Below, piece by piece: positions 5,451-13,131 of a stretch of DNA of 16,568 nt. How positions within the stretch are numbered: position 1 is the stretch's first letter; every line of letters begins with the position of its first letter. The stretch comes from HGM13006 sp964527315. GTDB lineage: Bacteria; Bacillota; Clostridia; Oscillospirales; Oscillospiraceae. Where the stretch lies: positions 1 through 16,568 of the forward strand of contig CAZGOQ010000045.1 of NCBI GenBank assembly GCA_964527315.1, written 5' to 3'. The notes under the pieces are model-generated. The model did not search any database. It saw only the letters and a program-made list of their open reading frames with translations, and was not told the DNA's origin. The position numbers were made by a program, and so were the translations under genes.

Positions 5451-8060
5451 TCAGACCTCCTCCGCCATTTTTTTCAGTTCAAACAGGATATTCAGCGCTT
5501 CGATGGGCGTCAGGGTTTCAATGGTGATCTCCCGCAGCCTTTTTGCGATCTGACCGCCTCTCATATCCAGAAGGCTCACCTGATCTTCCGGCTCCCGATC
5601 AGCCCGGTATTGGGTCTGGATTTCGGAATCACCGGATTCCAATTCCTTTAATATGGACTTGGCCCGGGCAATCACATTTTCGGGGATCCCCGCCAGCCGG
5701 GCCACCTCGATGCCAAAGCTGTCGTCCGCGCCGCCGGGGAGGATCTTGCGAAGGAAAATAATATCATCGCCACGTTTTTTGACGGCGATATTGTAATTTT
5801 TCAGGCCCTCGATTTTCCCCTCCATAGCGGTCAACTCATGGTAGTGGGTGGCAAAGAGTACCTTTGCTCCGATTTTCCGAGGGTTGGCGCAGTATTCCAG
5901 CACTGCCTGGGCGATGGCCATGCCGTCGAAGGTGGAAGTGCCTCTGCCGATCTCGTCCAGAATCAAAAGACTTCGGGAGGTCGCGTGACGAAGGATCTCC
6001 GACACCTCGTTCATCTCTACCATAAAAGTGGACTGGCCGGAAGAAAGGTCGTCAGAAGCGCCGATGCGGGTAAAGATCCGGTCGCAAATCCCGATTCTGG
6101 CGCTTTTTGCCGGAACAAAGGAGCCGATCTGGGCCATAAGCACAATCAGCGCCACCTGACGCATATAGGTGGATTTTCCGGCCATATTAGGACCGGTGAT
6201 TACGGAGACACGGTCGGCAGGTGTGCCCAAAACGGTGTCGTTTGGTACAAAAAGCGTGTTCGTCAGCATCTTCTCCACGACCGGATGCCGTCCTTCAACA
6301 ATGTGTATCTCATCGGACAGATCCACCTCCGGGCGTACATAGTTGTTTTCCATGGCCACTTCCGCCAGAGAGCAGAACACATCCAGTTCGGAAATGATCT
6401 GGCAGGTTTGCTGGATGCGTGTGGCCTGCGCGGCCACGTAGGTGCGGAGCCGGGTAAAGATCTCATATTCCAGCGCCGTAACCCGGTCTTTTGCGCCCAG
6501 AATGGTGGATTCCAGTTCCTTGATCTCCTGGGTGATATACCGTTCGCAGTTTGCCAGCGTCTGCTTTCGGATGTAGTTTTCCGGGACTTCACCCTGATAG
6601 GATTTGGGCACCTCTATATAATAACCAAAGACCCGGTTATAGCCAACCTTGAGTTTGGAAATTCCGGTTTTTTCCCGCTCTGAGGTCTGAATGGCTTCTT
6701 TGCTGCCTTCGCCGCCGGTCATTATGCTGCGAAGTTCGTCCACCTGCTTGTCGTAGCCGTCCCGGATCATGCCGCCTTCCCGAATCGTCAGGGGCGGCGG
6801 CGGGTCTGCCTGAATGGCCCGGCTCAACTCATCGCAGAGATCCGTCAGGGGGTCCAGTTTGTCCGCCAGGGAGTTCAGTCGTTCCGACTGGAATTGGGCT
6901 GCCTGCGTCTTCAGCGCCGGCAGAACGGTCATAGTCTGGGCCATACCCAGCAGATCTCTGGCATTGGCGGAGCCTGCCACAATGCGGCCAATGGAGCGCT
7001 CCATATCAGTCACATCCCGCAAAAGCAGCTGCAATTCCTGCCGGGCCACCGAAGCATGGATCAGTTCCTCTACCGATGCAGAGCGTTTTAAAATGACCTG
7101 GGGCCGCAGCAGGGGCGTTTCCAGCCAGGAGCGCAGCATCCGGCCCCCCATAGCGGTCTTTGTTTTATCCAGTACCCACAGAAGGCTGCCCCGTTTTTCT
7201 CCGGAGCGCATGGTTTCCGTCAGTTCCAGATTGCGCCTGGCGGTCAAATCCAGTTCCATAAACTGCCCGGTCATATAGTATTCCAGATGATTGATATGGC
7301 AAAGATCTGATTTCTCAACGGACCGCAAATGGGCCACCAGACCGCCGCAGGCGAGCGCTGCCGCCGGGCAGTCGAGGACCGGCGTTAAATCATCATCCGG
7401 GAATTGCCGGGCCAACAGCACCCGGTTTGCGTCCTCCCGGAACAGTTCGGTCTCTCCGACCTGAATGCAGGCGGAAAAACGCGCGTCCAGTGTCCCGCGT
7501 AAGGCCCGGTCGTCTGCCGCGCCGCCGCCCAGCAAAATCTCCGTGGGCGCAAAGCGGCCCAACTCATTGATGATTTTTTCGCTGTCGTCCCGGCTGCCAG
7601 TGGCATAGAACGCCCCGGTAGAGAGGTCGCAGAAGGCAACGCCCCAGGTCCCGGAACATTTCGTTATGCAGGCAATATAATTGTTCTTGCTCTCTTCCAG
7701 CATGGAACTTTCCGTCACGGTGCCGGGGGTGACGATTCGGGTGACCTCCCGCCTGACCAGACCTTTGGCGGCCGCGGGATCCTCCGCCTGCTCACAAATG
7801 GCCACCTTGTAGCCCTTGGCGACCAGTCGGGCCAGATAGCTTTCATAGCTGTGATAGGGAACGCCGCACATGGGCACCTGTTCATCCGACGGCTTGTTCC
7901 GGTCCCGGGTGGTCAAAGTCAGATCCAGTTCCTTGGAGACCAGTCTGGCGTCATCATTGAACATTTCATAAAAATCGCCCAGGCGAAAGAATAAAATGCA
8001 GTCTGGGTTTTTTGCTTTCGTTTCAAGATATTGCTTCATCATGGGGGTGAGATCTGCCAT
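5451..8060 (-). CDS. mutS: DNA mismatch repair protein MutS
   Basis: An 869-residue MutS1 that recognises base mismatches and small loops and signals through ATP to MutL. The mismatch-reading domain holds the Phe-x-Glu wedge Phe30-Tyr31-Glu32 (RLGDFYEMF). The connector, lever and clamp domains follow (to about 570). The ABC-type ATPase has Walker A GPNMAGKS at 623-630, the signature SSGQSTFMVEM (about 673-683), Walker B with LLILDEIGRGTSTFDG (about 698-713) and the FATHYHEL switch (737-743). Full length, intact, with the family's usual size. The ATG has AAGGAG 7 nt upstream and lies 2 nt after the miaB stop. The C-terminal SLLDMRGGQIAKRLREI tail is shorter and different from the beta-clamp region of enterobacteria. 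mutL does not follow; a CPBP protease does. Confidence 0.98.
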   Translation of the reverse strand: MADLTPMMKQYLETKAKNPDCILFFRLGDFYEMFNDDARLVSKELDLTLTTRDRNKPSDEQVPMCGVPYHSYESYLARLVAKGYKVAICEQAEDPAAAKGLVRREVTRIVTPGTVTESSMLEESKNNYIACITKCSGTWGVAFCDLSTGAFYATGSRDDSEKIINELGRFAPTEILLGGGAADDRALRGTLDARFSACIQVGETELFREDANRVLLARQFPDDDLTPVLDCPAAALACGGLVAHLRSVEKSDLCHINHLEYYMTGQFMELDLTARRNLELTETMRSGEKRGSLLWVLDKTKTAMGGRMLRSWLETPLLRPQVILKRSASVEELIHASVARQELQLLLRDVTDMERSIGRIVAGSANARDLLGMAQTMTVLPALKTQAAQFQSERLNSLADKLDPLTDLCDELSRAIQADPPPPLTIREGGMIRDGYDKQVDELRSIMTGGEGSKEAIQTSEREKTGISKLKVGYNRVFGYYIEVPKSYQGEVPENYIRKQTLANCERYITQEIKELESTILGAKDRVTALEYEIFTRLRTYVAAQATRIQQTCQIISELDVFCSLAEVAMENNYVRPEVDLSDEIHIVEGRHPVVEKMLTNTLFVPNDTVLGTPADRVSVITGPNMAGKSTYMRQVALIVLMAQIGSFVPAKSARIGICDRIFTRIGASDDLSSGQSTFMVEMNEVSEILRHATSRSLLILDEIGRGTSTFDGMAIAQAVLEYCANPRKIGAKVLFATHYHELTAMEGKIEGLKNYNIAVKKRGDDIIFLRKILPGGADDSFGIEVARLAGIPENVIARAKSILKELESGDSEIQTQYRADREPEDQVSLLDMRGGQIAKRLREITIETLTPIEALNILFELKKMAEEV

Positions 8061-8062
8061 GG

Positions 8063-9472
8063 TTATGCTCCTTCCACGATTTTTCCGATCAGGCTCCATG
8101 TGGTGCAGTCGGTAATCTCTGCCGTTTGAAACCTGCCGATCAGCGCCGGATCTCCGGGGAGCCGCACCAGGCGGCCGCCCTCAGTGCGCGCGGTCAAAAA
8201 ATCGCCGTCCTGCCCGTCAAGGAGTACGCGGATGCGTTTTCCGATATAGGCGCTGTGTTTTTCCGCGGAAATCTGATTCTGCAGCGCCACCAGCCGGTCA
8301 AAGCGCCGCTGTTTCTGTTCTTTGGAAAAAGGATCGTCCATCTCCGCCGCCGGGGTTCCGCCCCGGGGGGAGAAAAGAAAGGTAAATAATGCGTCATAGC
8401 GCACCTGCTCAATCAGGGAGAGGGTATCTTCGAATTCCTCGTCCGTCTCGCCGGGAAAACCCACAATCACATCAGAGGTCAGAACAAGTTCCGGCATCTT
8501 TTCCCGGGCATAGCGAATCAGGTCCAAATACTGCGCACTGGTATAGCCCCGGTTCATGGCCTTCAGCACCCGGTCGTTGCCCGCCTGGAAGGGAAGGTGG
8601 ATGTGTTTGGCGATCTTGGGAGAGGAAGCCATGGCGTCAAAGAGTTTTCGGGAGGCGTCCTTGGGATGGCTGGTCATAAACCGCAGGAGAAAATCTCCCG
8701 GCAGCTGAGACAGCTGCGTTAACAGATCGGAAAAATCTATGCCCAAGCCCAAATCCCTGCCGTAGGAATTCACATTCTGCCCCAGCAGCGTAATATCCTT
8801 ATAGCCCTGCCCGATCATGCCGGAGACTTCCCGGATGATATCTTCCGGTTTTCGGCTTCGCTCCCGGCCCCGGACATAGGGGACGATGCAGTAGGTACAG
8901 AAATTGTTGCAGCCGTACATAATGCTGACCCAGCCCTTCAGAGCGCTTTTTCGCTGGATCGGCAGGCCCTCCGCAATATTTCCCGTTTCCGGGGTCACAT
9001 ACTGGCGGCGGCTTTCCGTCAAAGCGGTATACAGAAGTTCCGGCAGCCGCCATTGAGCATGGGAGGAAAAAACGCCGTCCACATGGGGGTAGCTTTTCCG
9101 GATCCGTTCGACCACCTCCGCCTGACCCGCCATGCAGCCGGTGAGGAAGATTTTCTGCTGGGGATAGCGGCGGCTGGTATGCGTCAGTGCGCCCAGATTG
9201 CCAAAAACCCGCTGTTCCGCATGTTCCCGGACGGCGCAGGTATTGACGATGATCACATCTGCGTGTTCCGCAGTTTCCTGAGGGGTATATCCCATTTCCA
9301 TCAAAACGCCCAGCATTCGTTCGCTGTCCGCCTCATTTTGCTGACAGCCGTAAGTATCAAGAAACGCGGTGGGCGTCCGATTCCGGGAGGACCAGTATTC
9401 CCGCACCTTTTGTGCAAATTCCCGCTGCCGGGAAAGCTGCTCTTCTGTAATGATTTCTGTTTCTGCCGCCAT
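8063..9472 (-). CDS. miaB: tRNA-2-methylthio-N6-dimethylallyladenosine synthase
   Basis: A 469-residue radical-SAM methylthiotransferase that adds the 2-methylthio group to i6A37 of tRNAs reading UNN codons. The N-terminal UPF0004 domain carries the auxiliary-cluster cysteines Cys43 (TYGCQQNE), Cys79 (NTCAVRE) and Cys113 (TGCMAG). The radical SAM site is Cys188-x3-Cys192-x2-Cys195 (GCNNFCTYCIVPYVRGRE). GQNVNSYG, the MTSHPKD segment and a C-terminal TRAM domain (about 400-465) complete the family. The ~35-residue N-terminal extension before the first domain is common in Firmicutes. The ATG has GGAGGGG 7 nt upstream. It heads the miaB-mutS-CPBP run, a common clostridial start of a mutS operon. 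Confidence 0.97.
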   Translation of the reverse strand: MAAETEIITEEQLSRQREFAQKVREYWSSRNRTPTAFLDTYGCQQNEADSERMLGVLMEMGYTPQETAEHADVIIVNTCAVREHAEQRVFGNLGALTHTSRRYPQQKIFLTGCMAGQAEVVERIRKSYPHVDGVFSSHAQWRLPELLYTALTESRRQYVTPETGNIAEGLPIQRKSALKGWVSIMYGCNNFCTYCIVPYVRGRERSRKPEDIIREVSGMIGQGYKDITLLGQNVNSYGRDLGLGIDFSDLLTQLSQLPGDFLLRFMTSHPKDASRKLFDAMASSPKIAKHIHLPFQAGNDRVLKAMNRGYTSAQYLDLIRYAREKMPELVLTSDVIVGFPGETDEEFEDTLSLIEQVRYDALFTFLFSPRGGTPAAEMDDPFSKEQKQRRFDRLVALQNQISAEKHSAYIGKRIRVLLDGQDGDFLTARTEGGRLVRLPGDPALIGRFQTAEITDCTTWSLIGKIVEGA

Positions 9473-9519
9473 GACGGTTCCCCTCCGATGCAGAAATTTG
9501 CGCCATTGTCAATGTCATT

Positions 9520-9548
9520 AGTTTATCAGCTTTTATCGAAAAAAGCAA
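9520..9548 (-). promoter_or_regulatory. possible promoter of the miaB-mutS operon
   Basis: On the minus strand TTGCTT (9548-9543) and TAAACT (9525-9520) are separated by 17 nt, about 50 nt before the miaB ATG. The spacing is ideal but the hexamers are only moderate matches. Confidence 0.45.
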
Positions 9549-9624
9549 GGCAAGGAAGAGGAAGAACGAGGGGATAAATCGGGCGCTTTACTACAAAACG
9601 AGGAGATTCAGGGCCCTTTTCGTG

Positions 9625-9648
9625 TCCGCAACATAAATTCCGCAACAT
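9625..9648. repeat. tandem 10-bp direct repeat upstream of the ParB-like gene
   Basis: TCCGCAACAT occurs twice (9625-9634 and 9639-9648), separated by AAAT, giving a 14-nt period. Exact repeats of this length this close together are unlikely by chance. They could be binding sites for a regulator; which one is unknown. Confidence 0.6.
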
Positions 9649-9658
9649 CTTGTATTTC

Positions 9659-9684
9659 CCAAAAAATTTTACCACATTTTTTGG
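9659..9684. repeat. 8-bp inverted repeat upstream of the ParB-like gene
   Basis: CCAAAAAA (9659-9666) and TTTTTTGG (9677-9684) are perfect complements around a 10-nt centre. A stem this A/T-rich would be weak in RNA, so a protein-binding or DNA-bending site is more likely than a terminator (inference). Confidence 0.45.
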
Positions 9685-9732
9685 ATTTGGTTCCCAATTT
9701 CGACAAATTATAGTAGAATAATCTTGAAAATA

Positions 9733-9741
9733 TGATATAAT
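9733..9741 (+). promoter_or_regulatory. extended -10 promoter of the ParB-like gene
   Basis: TGATATAAT is a perfect TATAAT (9736-9741) preceded by the TGn extended -10 motif. No good -35 stands 16-18 nt upstream, as is usual for extended -10 promoters. The start of transcription would be about 45 nt before the ATG. Confidence 0.62.
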
Positions 9742-9793
9742 ATGGATATTCACAGGGGCCAATCGGGGAGAACGGCCCGAGGGAGGATTGTTT

Positions 9794-10582
9794 ATGGCAT
9801 ATTCCATTCACTTAGAGGGCAGGATTCTCTATTTGCCCATACATCTGGTCAAACCGGGGCAGCCGGGGCGGGGAAGGCCCACAACGCTGCTGCAGGAACT
9901 GGCCGCCAGCATTGGGGAGGTGGGCGTGCTTCAGCCGCTGACGGTGCGTAAAATCGGGGAGAGTTTTCTGGTCGTATCGGGAAATCGGCGGCTCATGGCG
10001 GCAAAGATGGCGGGACTTGGGGAGGTTCCCTGCCTGCTGCTGGACGTTGAGGAAGAGGACGCAGAGTTGATTGCGCTGACGGAGAATTTGCAGCGGGAGG
10101 ATCTGGAATATTTTGACGAGGCGGAGCTGCTGCAAGAATATCTCCGTCACAGCGGACTGACGCAGGCCGAGGCGGCAAAAAAATTGGGCCGCAGTCAGTC
10201 GGCGGTGGCCAACAAACTGCGGCTCCTGCAGCACAGTGGGAAGGTGCGCATGGCGCTGCGGGAAAGCGGACTCAGCGAACGGCATGCCAGAGAACTTTTG
10301 CGGGTGCAGGGGGAGACGGAGCGACTCAGCGTGCTGGAGGAATTGCGTCGGCGACGGCTGAGCGTGGCGCAGACGGAGCGGTACATCGACACCTATCTGC
10401 AAAATCAGGCGGTGTCCGGCAATCAGCGCTACAGAAGGCGGGACACCCGGCTGTTTCTGGAACGGGTGGCGAAGGACACGGAATTGCTGCGTTCCGCCGG
10501 GGTGAACGCAGAACTGGAGCAGCAGGAATCCGGGGAGGAGATTCTGCTGACGGTGCGAATTGGACAAAAGGAACTGTGCTGA
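9794..10582 (+). CDS. ParB/Noc-like DNA-binding protein
   Basis: A 262-residue member of the ParB/Spo0J/Noc group of CTP-dependent DNA clamps. The N-terminal ParB/Srx domain has ELAASIGEVGVLQPLTVR (35-52), SGNRRLMAAKMAGL (62-75; canonical box GERR, here GNRR) and ENLQREDLEYFDEA (97-110). The central HTH is GLTQAEAAKKLGRSQSAVAN (121-140). The C-terminal part is charged and helical, as in dimerisation domains. The ATG has GGGAGGA 6 nt upstream; a TTG two codons earlier is too close to that site. No ParA/Soj gene adjoins and I saw no canonical parS. It is a single-gene unit with its own promoter and a terminator. Noc-like chromosome organisation is plausible, but a gene regulator built from the same domains is possible. 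Confidence 0.88.
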   Translation: MAYSIHLEGRILYLPIHLVKPGQPGRGRPTTLLQELAASIGEVGVLQPLTVRKIGESFLVVSGNRRLMAAKMAGLGEVPCLLLDVEEEDAELIALTENLQREDLEYFDEAELLQEYLRHSGLTQAEAAKKLGRSQSAVANKLRLLQHSGKVRMALRESGLSERHARELLRVQGETERLSVLEELRRRRLSVAQTERYIDTYLQNQAVSGNQRYRRRDTRLFLERVAKDTELLRSAGVNAELEQQESGEEILLTVRIGQKELC

Positions 10583-10583
10583 A

Positions 10584-10615
10584 AGAGGCGCTCCCGGCCG
10601 GGGGCGCTTTCTTAT
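10584..10615. terminator. shared bidirectional terminator between the convergent ParB-like and YitT-like genes
   Basis: GCGCTCCC (10588-10595) pairs with GGGGGCGC (10600-10607, one G-U pair) around GGCC, and the stem can be extended by weak pairs. TTTCTT follows on the plus strand and CTCTTTC on the minus strand. It fills the 32-nt gap between two convergent genes. Confidence 0.65.
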
Positions 10616-11472
10616 CAGTCCGGGTCTAACACGTCGGAAACCTCTGTGATGGTCACATAAGCCTTGTCGTCCTGTTGACGGACAATGGTTCTGACCTTGC
10701 TGATCTGGAAGCGGTTGACGACGAAATAGACGAGGGCTTTATCGGAATTGGAATAATATCCTTTTGCATTCAACAGCGTAATGCCGTTTCCAAATTCACT
10801 GGACAGCGCGTCGCAGATCGCTTGGGGCTTGTCGGTGATGATTATGGCGGATTTTGCCTTATCAAGACCTTCGGCAATAAAATCCACGGTTTTCAGCGCT
10901 GCCGTATAGGTGATAATGGAATACAGGGGCAGGATCCAGCTGGATTTTACCAGACCGGCAATGATGTAGAGGATCACATTATAGCCCATGCAGAACAGCC
11001 CCACAGAGACGCCAAGTTTTTTCGCAAACAGCACCGAGAGAATTTCAACGCCGTCCATCGCGCCGCCGAATCGGATGGTCAGGCCGCTGCCGATGCCGGA
11101 GATGAAGCCGCCGAACAGTGCGCACAGCAGCAGATCCTGCTCCGCCAGCGGAGAAGCCAGGCTGACATCCACCGGCAGAACGTCGGTGATCAGCCAGGCG
11201 GAGATGGAATAGATACAGACGGCATAAATGGAACGCGCCGTAAAGGAGCGGCCCATTTTCCGATAGCCGTAAAAGAACAGGGGCAGATTGATCAAAATGA
11301 GGAAAACGGAAAGAGACCACCGCTCCGGGGTCAGTTGCGCCAGAAGCATGGATGTACCGGAAACACCGGAGTCATACAAATTCACGGGGTAGAGAAAAAA
11401 TGTAACGCCAAAGGCGTTAATCATGCCGGCGGCGGTGAGCACAAGGAAATGAATAAAGTTGTTTTTTTGCAT
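10615..11472 (-). CDS. YitT-family membrane protein with C-terminal DUF2179
   Basis: A 285-residue protein with about five or six membrane helices in the first 190 residues, followed by a cytoplasmic DUF2179 domain (about 200-280). Typical family segments are LYPVNLYDSGVSGTSMLL (28-45), the glycine-rich GGFISGIGSGLTIRFGGAMD (120-139) with the helix after it, and the DUF2179 pieces DKAKSAIIITDKPQAICDAL and GNGITLLNAKGYYSNSDK. The family is widespread in Firmicutes; its transported or sensed substrate is not established. The ATG is at 11472 with only a weak ribosome site (AGTAGG). It stands alone, converging on the ParB-like gene, with 103 nt between its start and the terminator of the upstream thiolase gene. 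Confidence 0.9.
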   Translation of the reverse strand: MQKNNFIHFLVLTAAGMINAFGVTFFLYPVNLYDSGVSGTSMLLAQLTPERWSLSVFLILINLPLFFYGYRKMGRSFTARSIYAVCIYSISAWLITDVLPVDVSLASPLAEQDLLLCALFGGFISGIGSGLTIRFGGAMDGVEILSVLFAKKLGVSVGLFCMGYNVILYIIAGLVKSSWILPLYSIITYTAALKTVDFIAEGLDKAKSAIIITDKPQAICDALSSEFGNGITLLNAKGYYSNSDKALVYFVVNRFQISKVRTIVRQQDDKAYVTITEVSDVLDPD

Positions 11473-11575
11473 AGCAGCCTACTTTCTTTTTATGATTGAT
11501 TTTCCGGCCTTGTCGGGGAATTGATTGCGGAACAGGGAAAGATGCATGGAGGAATAAAGCCTTGCGATGAATTGT

Positions 11576-11614
11576 AAAAGCCCGGAGTGCCGAGAAAAGG
11601 CGCTCCGGACTTTT
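11576..11614 (-). terminator. intrinsic terminator of the thiolase gene
   Basis: On the minus strand the stem of about 16 positions (11614-11599 with 11591-11576) contains CCGGAG/CTCCGG and AAAAG/CTTTT, with one mismatch and one G-U pair, and a 7-nt loop. The T-run is the TTTT that closes the stem. It stands 36 nt after the thiolase stop codon. Confidence 0.78.
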
Positions 11615-11649
11615 CATATATCTGAGTCTAAGACGTTATTACGTCAAAA

Positions 11650-12909
11650 TCAGCACTTCTCGAAAATCGTGGCAACGCCCATGCCGCCGCCGATGCACAA
11701 GGTAGCAAGACCCTTCTTGGCCTCGGGCCGCTTCTGCATTTCATGGAGCAGGGTGACGATGATACGGGCGCCGGAAGCGCCGACGGGGTGGCCCAGAGAA
11801 AGTGCGCCGCCGTTGACGTTGACCTTGCTCATGTCGAAGCCCAGTTCGCGGGCTACGGCGATGGACTGGGCGGCAAACGCCTCATTGGCTTCAATGAGAT
11901 CCATATCGTCGACGGTCAGACCAGCTTTTTTCATAGCCTGACGGGTGGCGGGAACGGGACCAACGCCCATGATCTTGGGATCTACGCCGCCCTGGCCCCA
12001 GGAAAGCAGCTTTGCCATGGGCTTGAGACCATACTGCTTCACAGCTTCGCCGGAGGCCAGCACGATGGCGGCAGCGCCGTCGTTGATGCCGGAAGCGTTG
12101 CCGGCGGTGACTCTCTGCACATGCTTTTTGGTATCCGCCTCATGAATGCCGGTAGGCTCAAAGGTATGGACAACGGTATCCTCTACGCCGTCGGGACCGA
12201 CAGGGAAAGCGCCTTTCAGCTTGCCCAAAGTTTCTATGTTGGTGGAGGCGCGGGGGAACTCATCGACCTTGAATTCGACCATTTCTTTCTTTTTCTTGAC
12301 CATGATGGGAACGATTTCATCGTCAAACCGGCCGGACTGCTGAGCAACGGCGGTCTTGGCCTGAGAGGAAGCGGCGAACTCGTCCAGTTCCTGACGGGTG
12401 ATGCCCCAGACGTCGCAGATGTTCTCGGCAGTGGTGCCCATGTGATAGTTGTTGAACGCATCCCACAGACCGTCGTTGACCATGGTATCGACCATGGTGG
12501 TGTTGAACATCCGGGCGCCGCCGCGGGCGGAGGGGATGGAGTAAGGAGCCATGGTCATATTTTCGGCGCCACCGCAAACCACAACATCGGCATCGCCGGC
12601 GAGAATGGCGCGGCCGGCTTCGATCACAGCCTTCATGCCGGAGCCGCAGACCATACCTACGGTGTAAGCGGGAACGGAGAAGGGAAGGCCGGCCTTGACA
12701 GCTACCTGACGGGCGGGGTTCTGGCCCTGACCGGCCGTCAGGATGCAGCCGAACATCAGTTCATCGACCTGCTCCGGCTTTACACCGGCGCGCTTCAGCG
12801 CTTCTTTGACCACCACAGCGCCCATATCAGAAGCAGGCGTGTTGGACAGAGAACCTTGGAAGGAGCCGACCGCTGTACGGCAGCAGTTTACCACATATAA
12901 CTCTTTCAT
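11650..12909 (-). CDS. thlA: acetyl-CoA C-acetyltransferase (thiolase II)
   Basis: A 419-residue biosynthetic-type thiolase condensing two acetyl-CoA to acetoacetyl-CoA, in anaerobic Clostridia usually the first step towards butyrate. The nucleophile is Cys88 (GMVCGSGMKAV). NEAFAAQ (342-348), His374 in GGALSLGHPVGASGAR, and the proton-relay Cys405 in TLCIGGGMG are all present, so it should be active. The usual length is about 392; the excess is a roughly 27-residue insertion at about 237-264, between LGKLKGAF and RVTAGNASGINDG. The ATG start has GGAGG 9 nt upstream; a TTG three codons earlier abuts that site and is rejected. It is a single-gene unit with its own strong promoter, an approximately 105-nt leader and a terminator. 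None of the other butyrate genes (hbd, crt, bcd) is in the window. Confidence 0.95.
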   Translation of the reverse strand: MKELYVVNCCRTAVGSFQGSLSNTPASDMGAVVVKEALKRAGVKPEQVDELMFGCILTAGQGQNPARQVAVKAGLPFSVPAYTVGMVCGSGMKAVIEAGRAILAGDADVVVCGGAENMTMAPYSIPSARGGARMFNTTMVDTMVNDGLWDAFNNYHMGTTAENICDVWGITRQELDEFAASSQAKTAVAQQSGRFDDEIVPIMVKKKKEMVEFKVDEFPRASTNIETLGKLKGAFPVGPDGVEDTVVHTFEPTGIHEADTKKHVQRVTAGNASGINDGAAAIVLASGEAVKQYGLKPMAKLLSWGQGGVDPKIMGVGPVPATRQAMKKAGLTVDDMDLIEANEAFAAQSIAVARELGFDMSKVNVNGGALSLGHPVGASGARIIVTLLHEMQKRPEAKKGLATLCIGGGMGVATIFEKC

Positions 12910-13021
12910 TGGAATCAACCTCCATATTTCATTTGCCCTTTTATCAATCGCGGGCTAAGACCGAATGGTATTGACCGCAATCCGCGTTTGCGTCAGGGCT
13001 TTCTCTGAGTTTACCAAAAAT

Positions 13022-13050
13022 ATTATACGGCACAAACCGGAATCCGTCAA
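13022..13050 (-). promoter_or_regulatory. strong sigma-A promoter of the thiolase gene
   Basis: On the minus strand TTGACG (13050-13045), a 17-nt spacer and a perfect TATAAT (13027-13022). Transcription would begin near 13015, leaving a leader of about 105 nt before the ATG. I found no riboswitch-like or terminator structure in that leader, and no clear Rex-type palindrome. Confidence 0.82.
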
Positions 13051-13090
13051 CCATTCTTCTGATAAAGCACGGAGAATTTTTATGGTAAAT

Positions 13091-13118
13091 TGCCCCGAAG
13101 CCGGCAGGTTTCGGGGCA
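13091..13118 (-). terminator. hairpin after the ferritin-like gene, probable terminator
   Basis: TGCCCCGAA (13091-13099) and TTCGGGGCA (13110-13118) form a perfect 9-bp stem with a 10-nt loop. On the minus strand only ATTT follows, so the U-tract is short and termination may be partial. It separates the ferritin-like unit from the thiolase promoter. Confidence 0.5.
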
Positions 13119-13131
13119 TAAAAAAGCGAGA

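Larger units (their letters stand above)
9473..9793. other. AT-rich divergent intergenic region between miaB and the ParB-like gene
   Basis: No gene is supported in these 321 nt. The stretch is clearly more AT-rich than its surroundings, especially 9650-9750. It holds a moderate promoter for miaB, an extended -10 promoter for the ParB-like gene, a tandem 10-bp repeat and an 8-bp inverted repeat. Frames open across it on the minus strand are short, compositionally poor and lack ribosome sites. Confidence 0.7.

Noticed and set aside
9473..9793. parS or Noc-binding site near the ParB-like gene
   Set aside because: I looked for TGTTTCACGTGAAACA-like and ATTTCCCGGGAAAT-like sites and found none; ATTTCCC at 9654-9660 has no second half.
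9526..9811. Minus-strand frames of 67 and 93 codons in the miaB to ParB-like gap
   Set aside because: No ribosome sites, partly overlapping the ParB-like start and the miaB promoter, and no recognisable sequence.
11743..12900. 385-codon open frame on the plus strand
   Set aside because: Exactly antisense to the thiolase gene; composition (Gly/Asp/Val-rich) is that of a shadow frame and there is no ribosome site.
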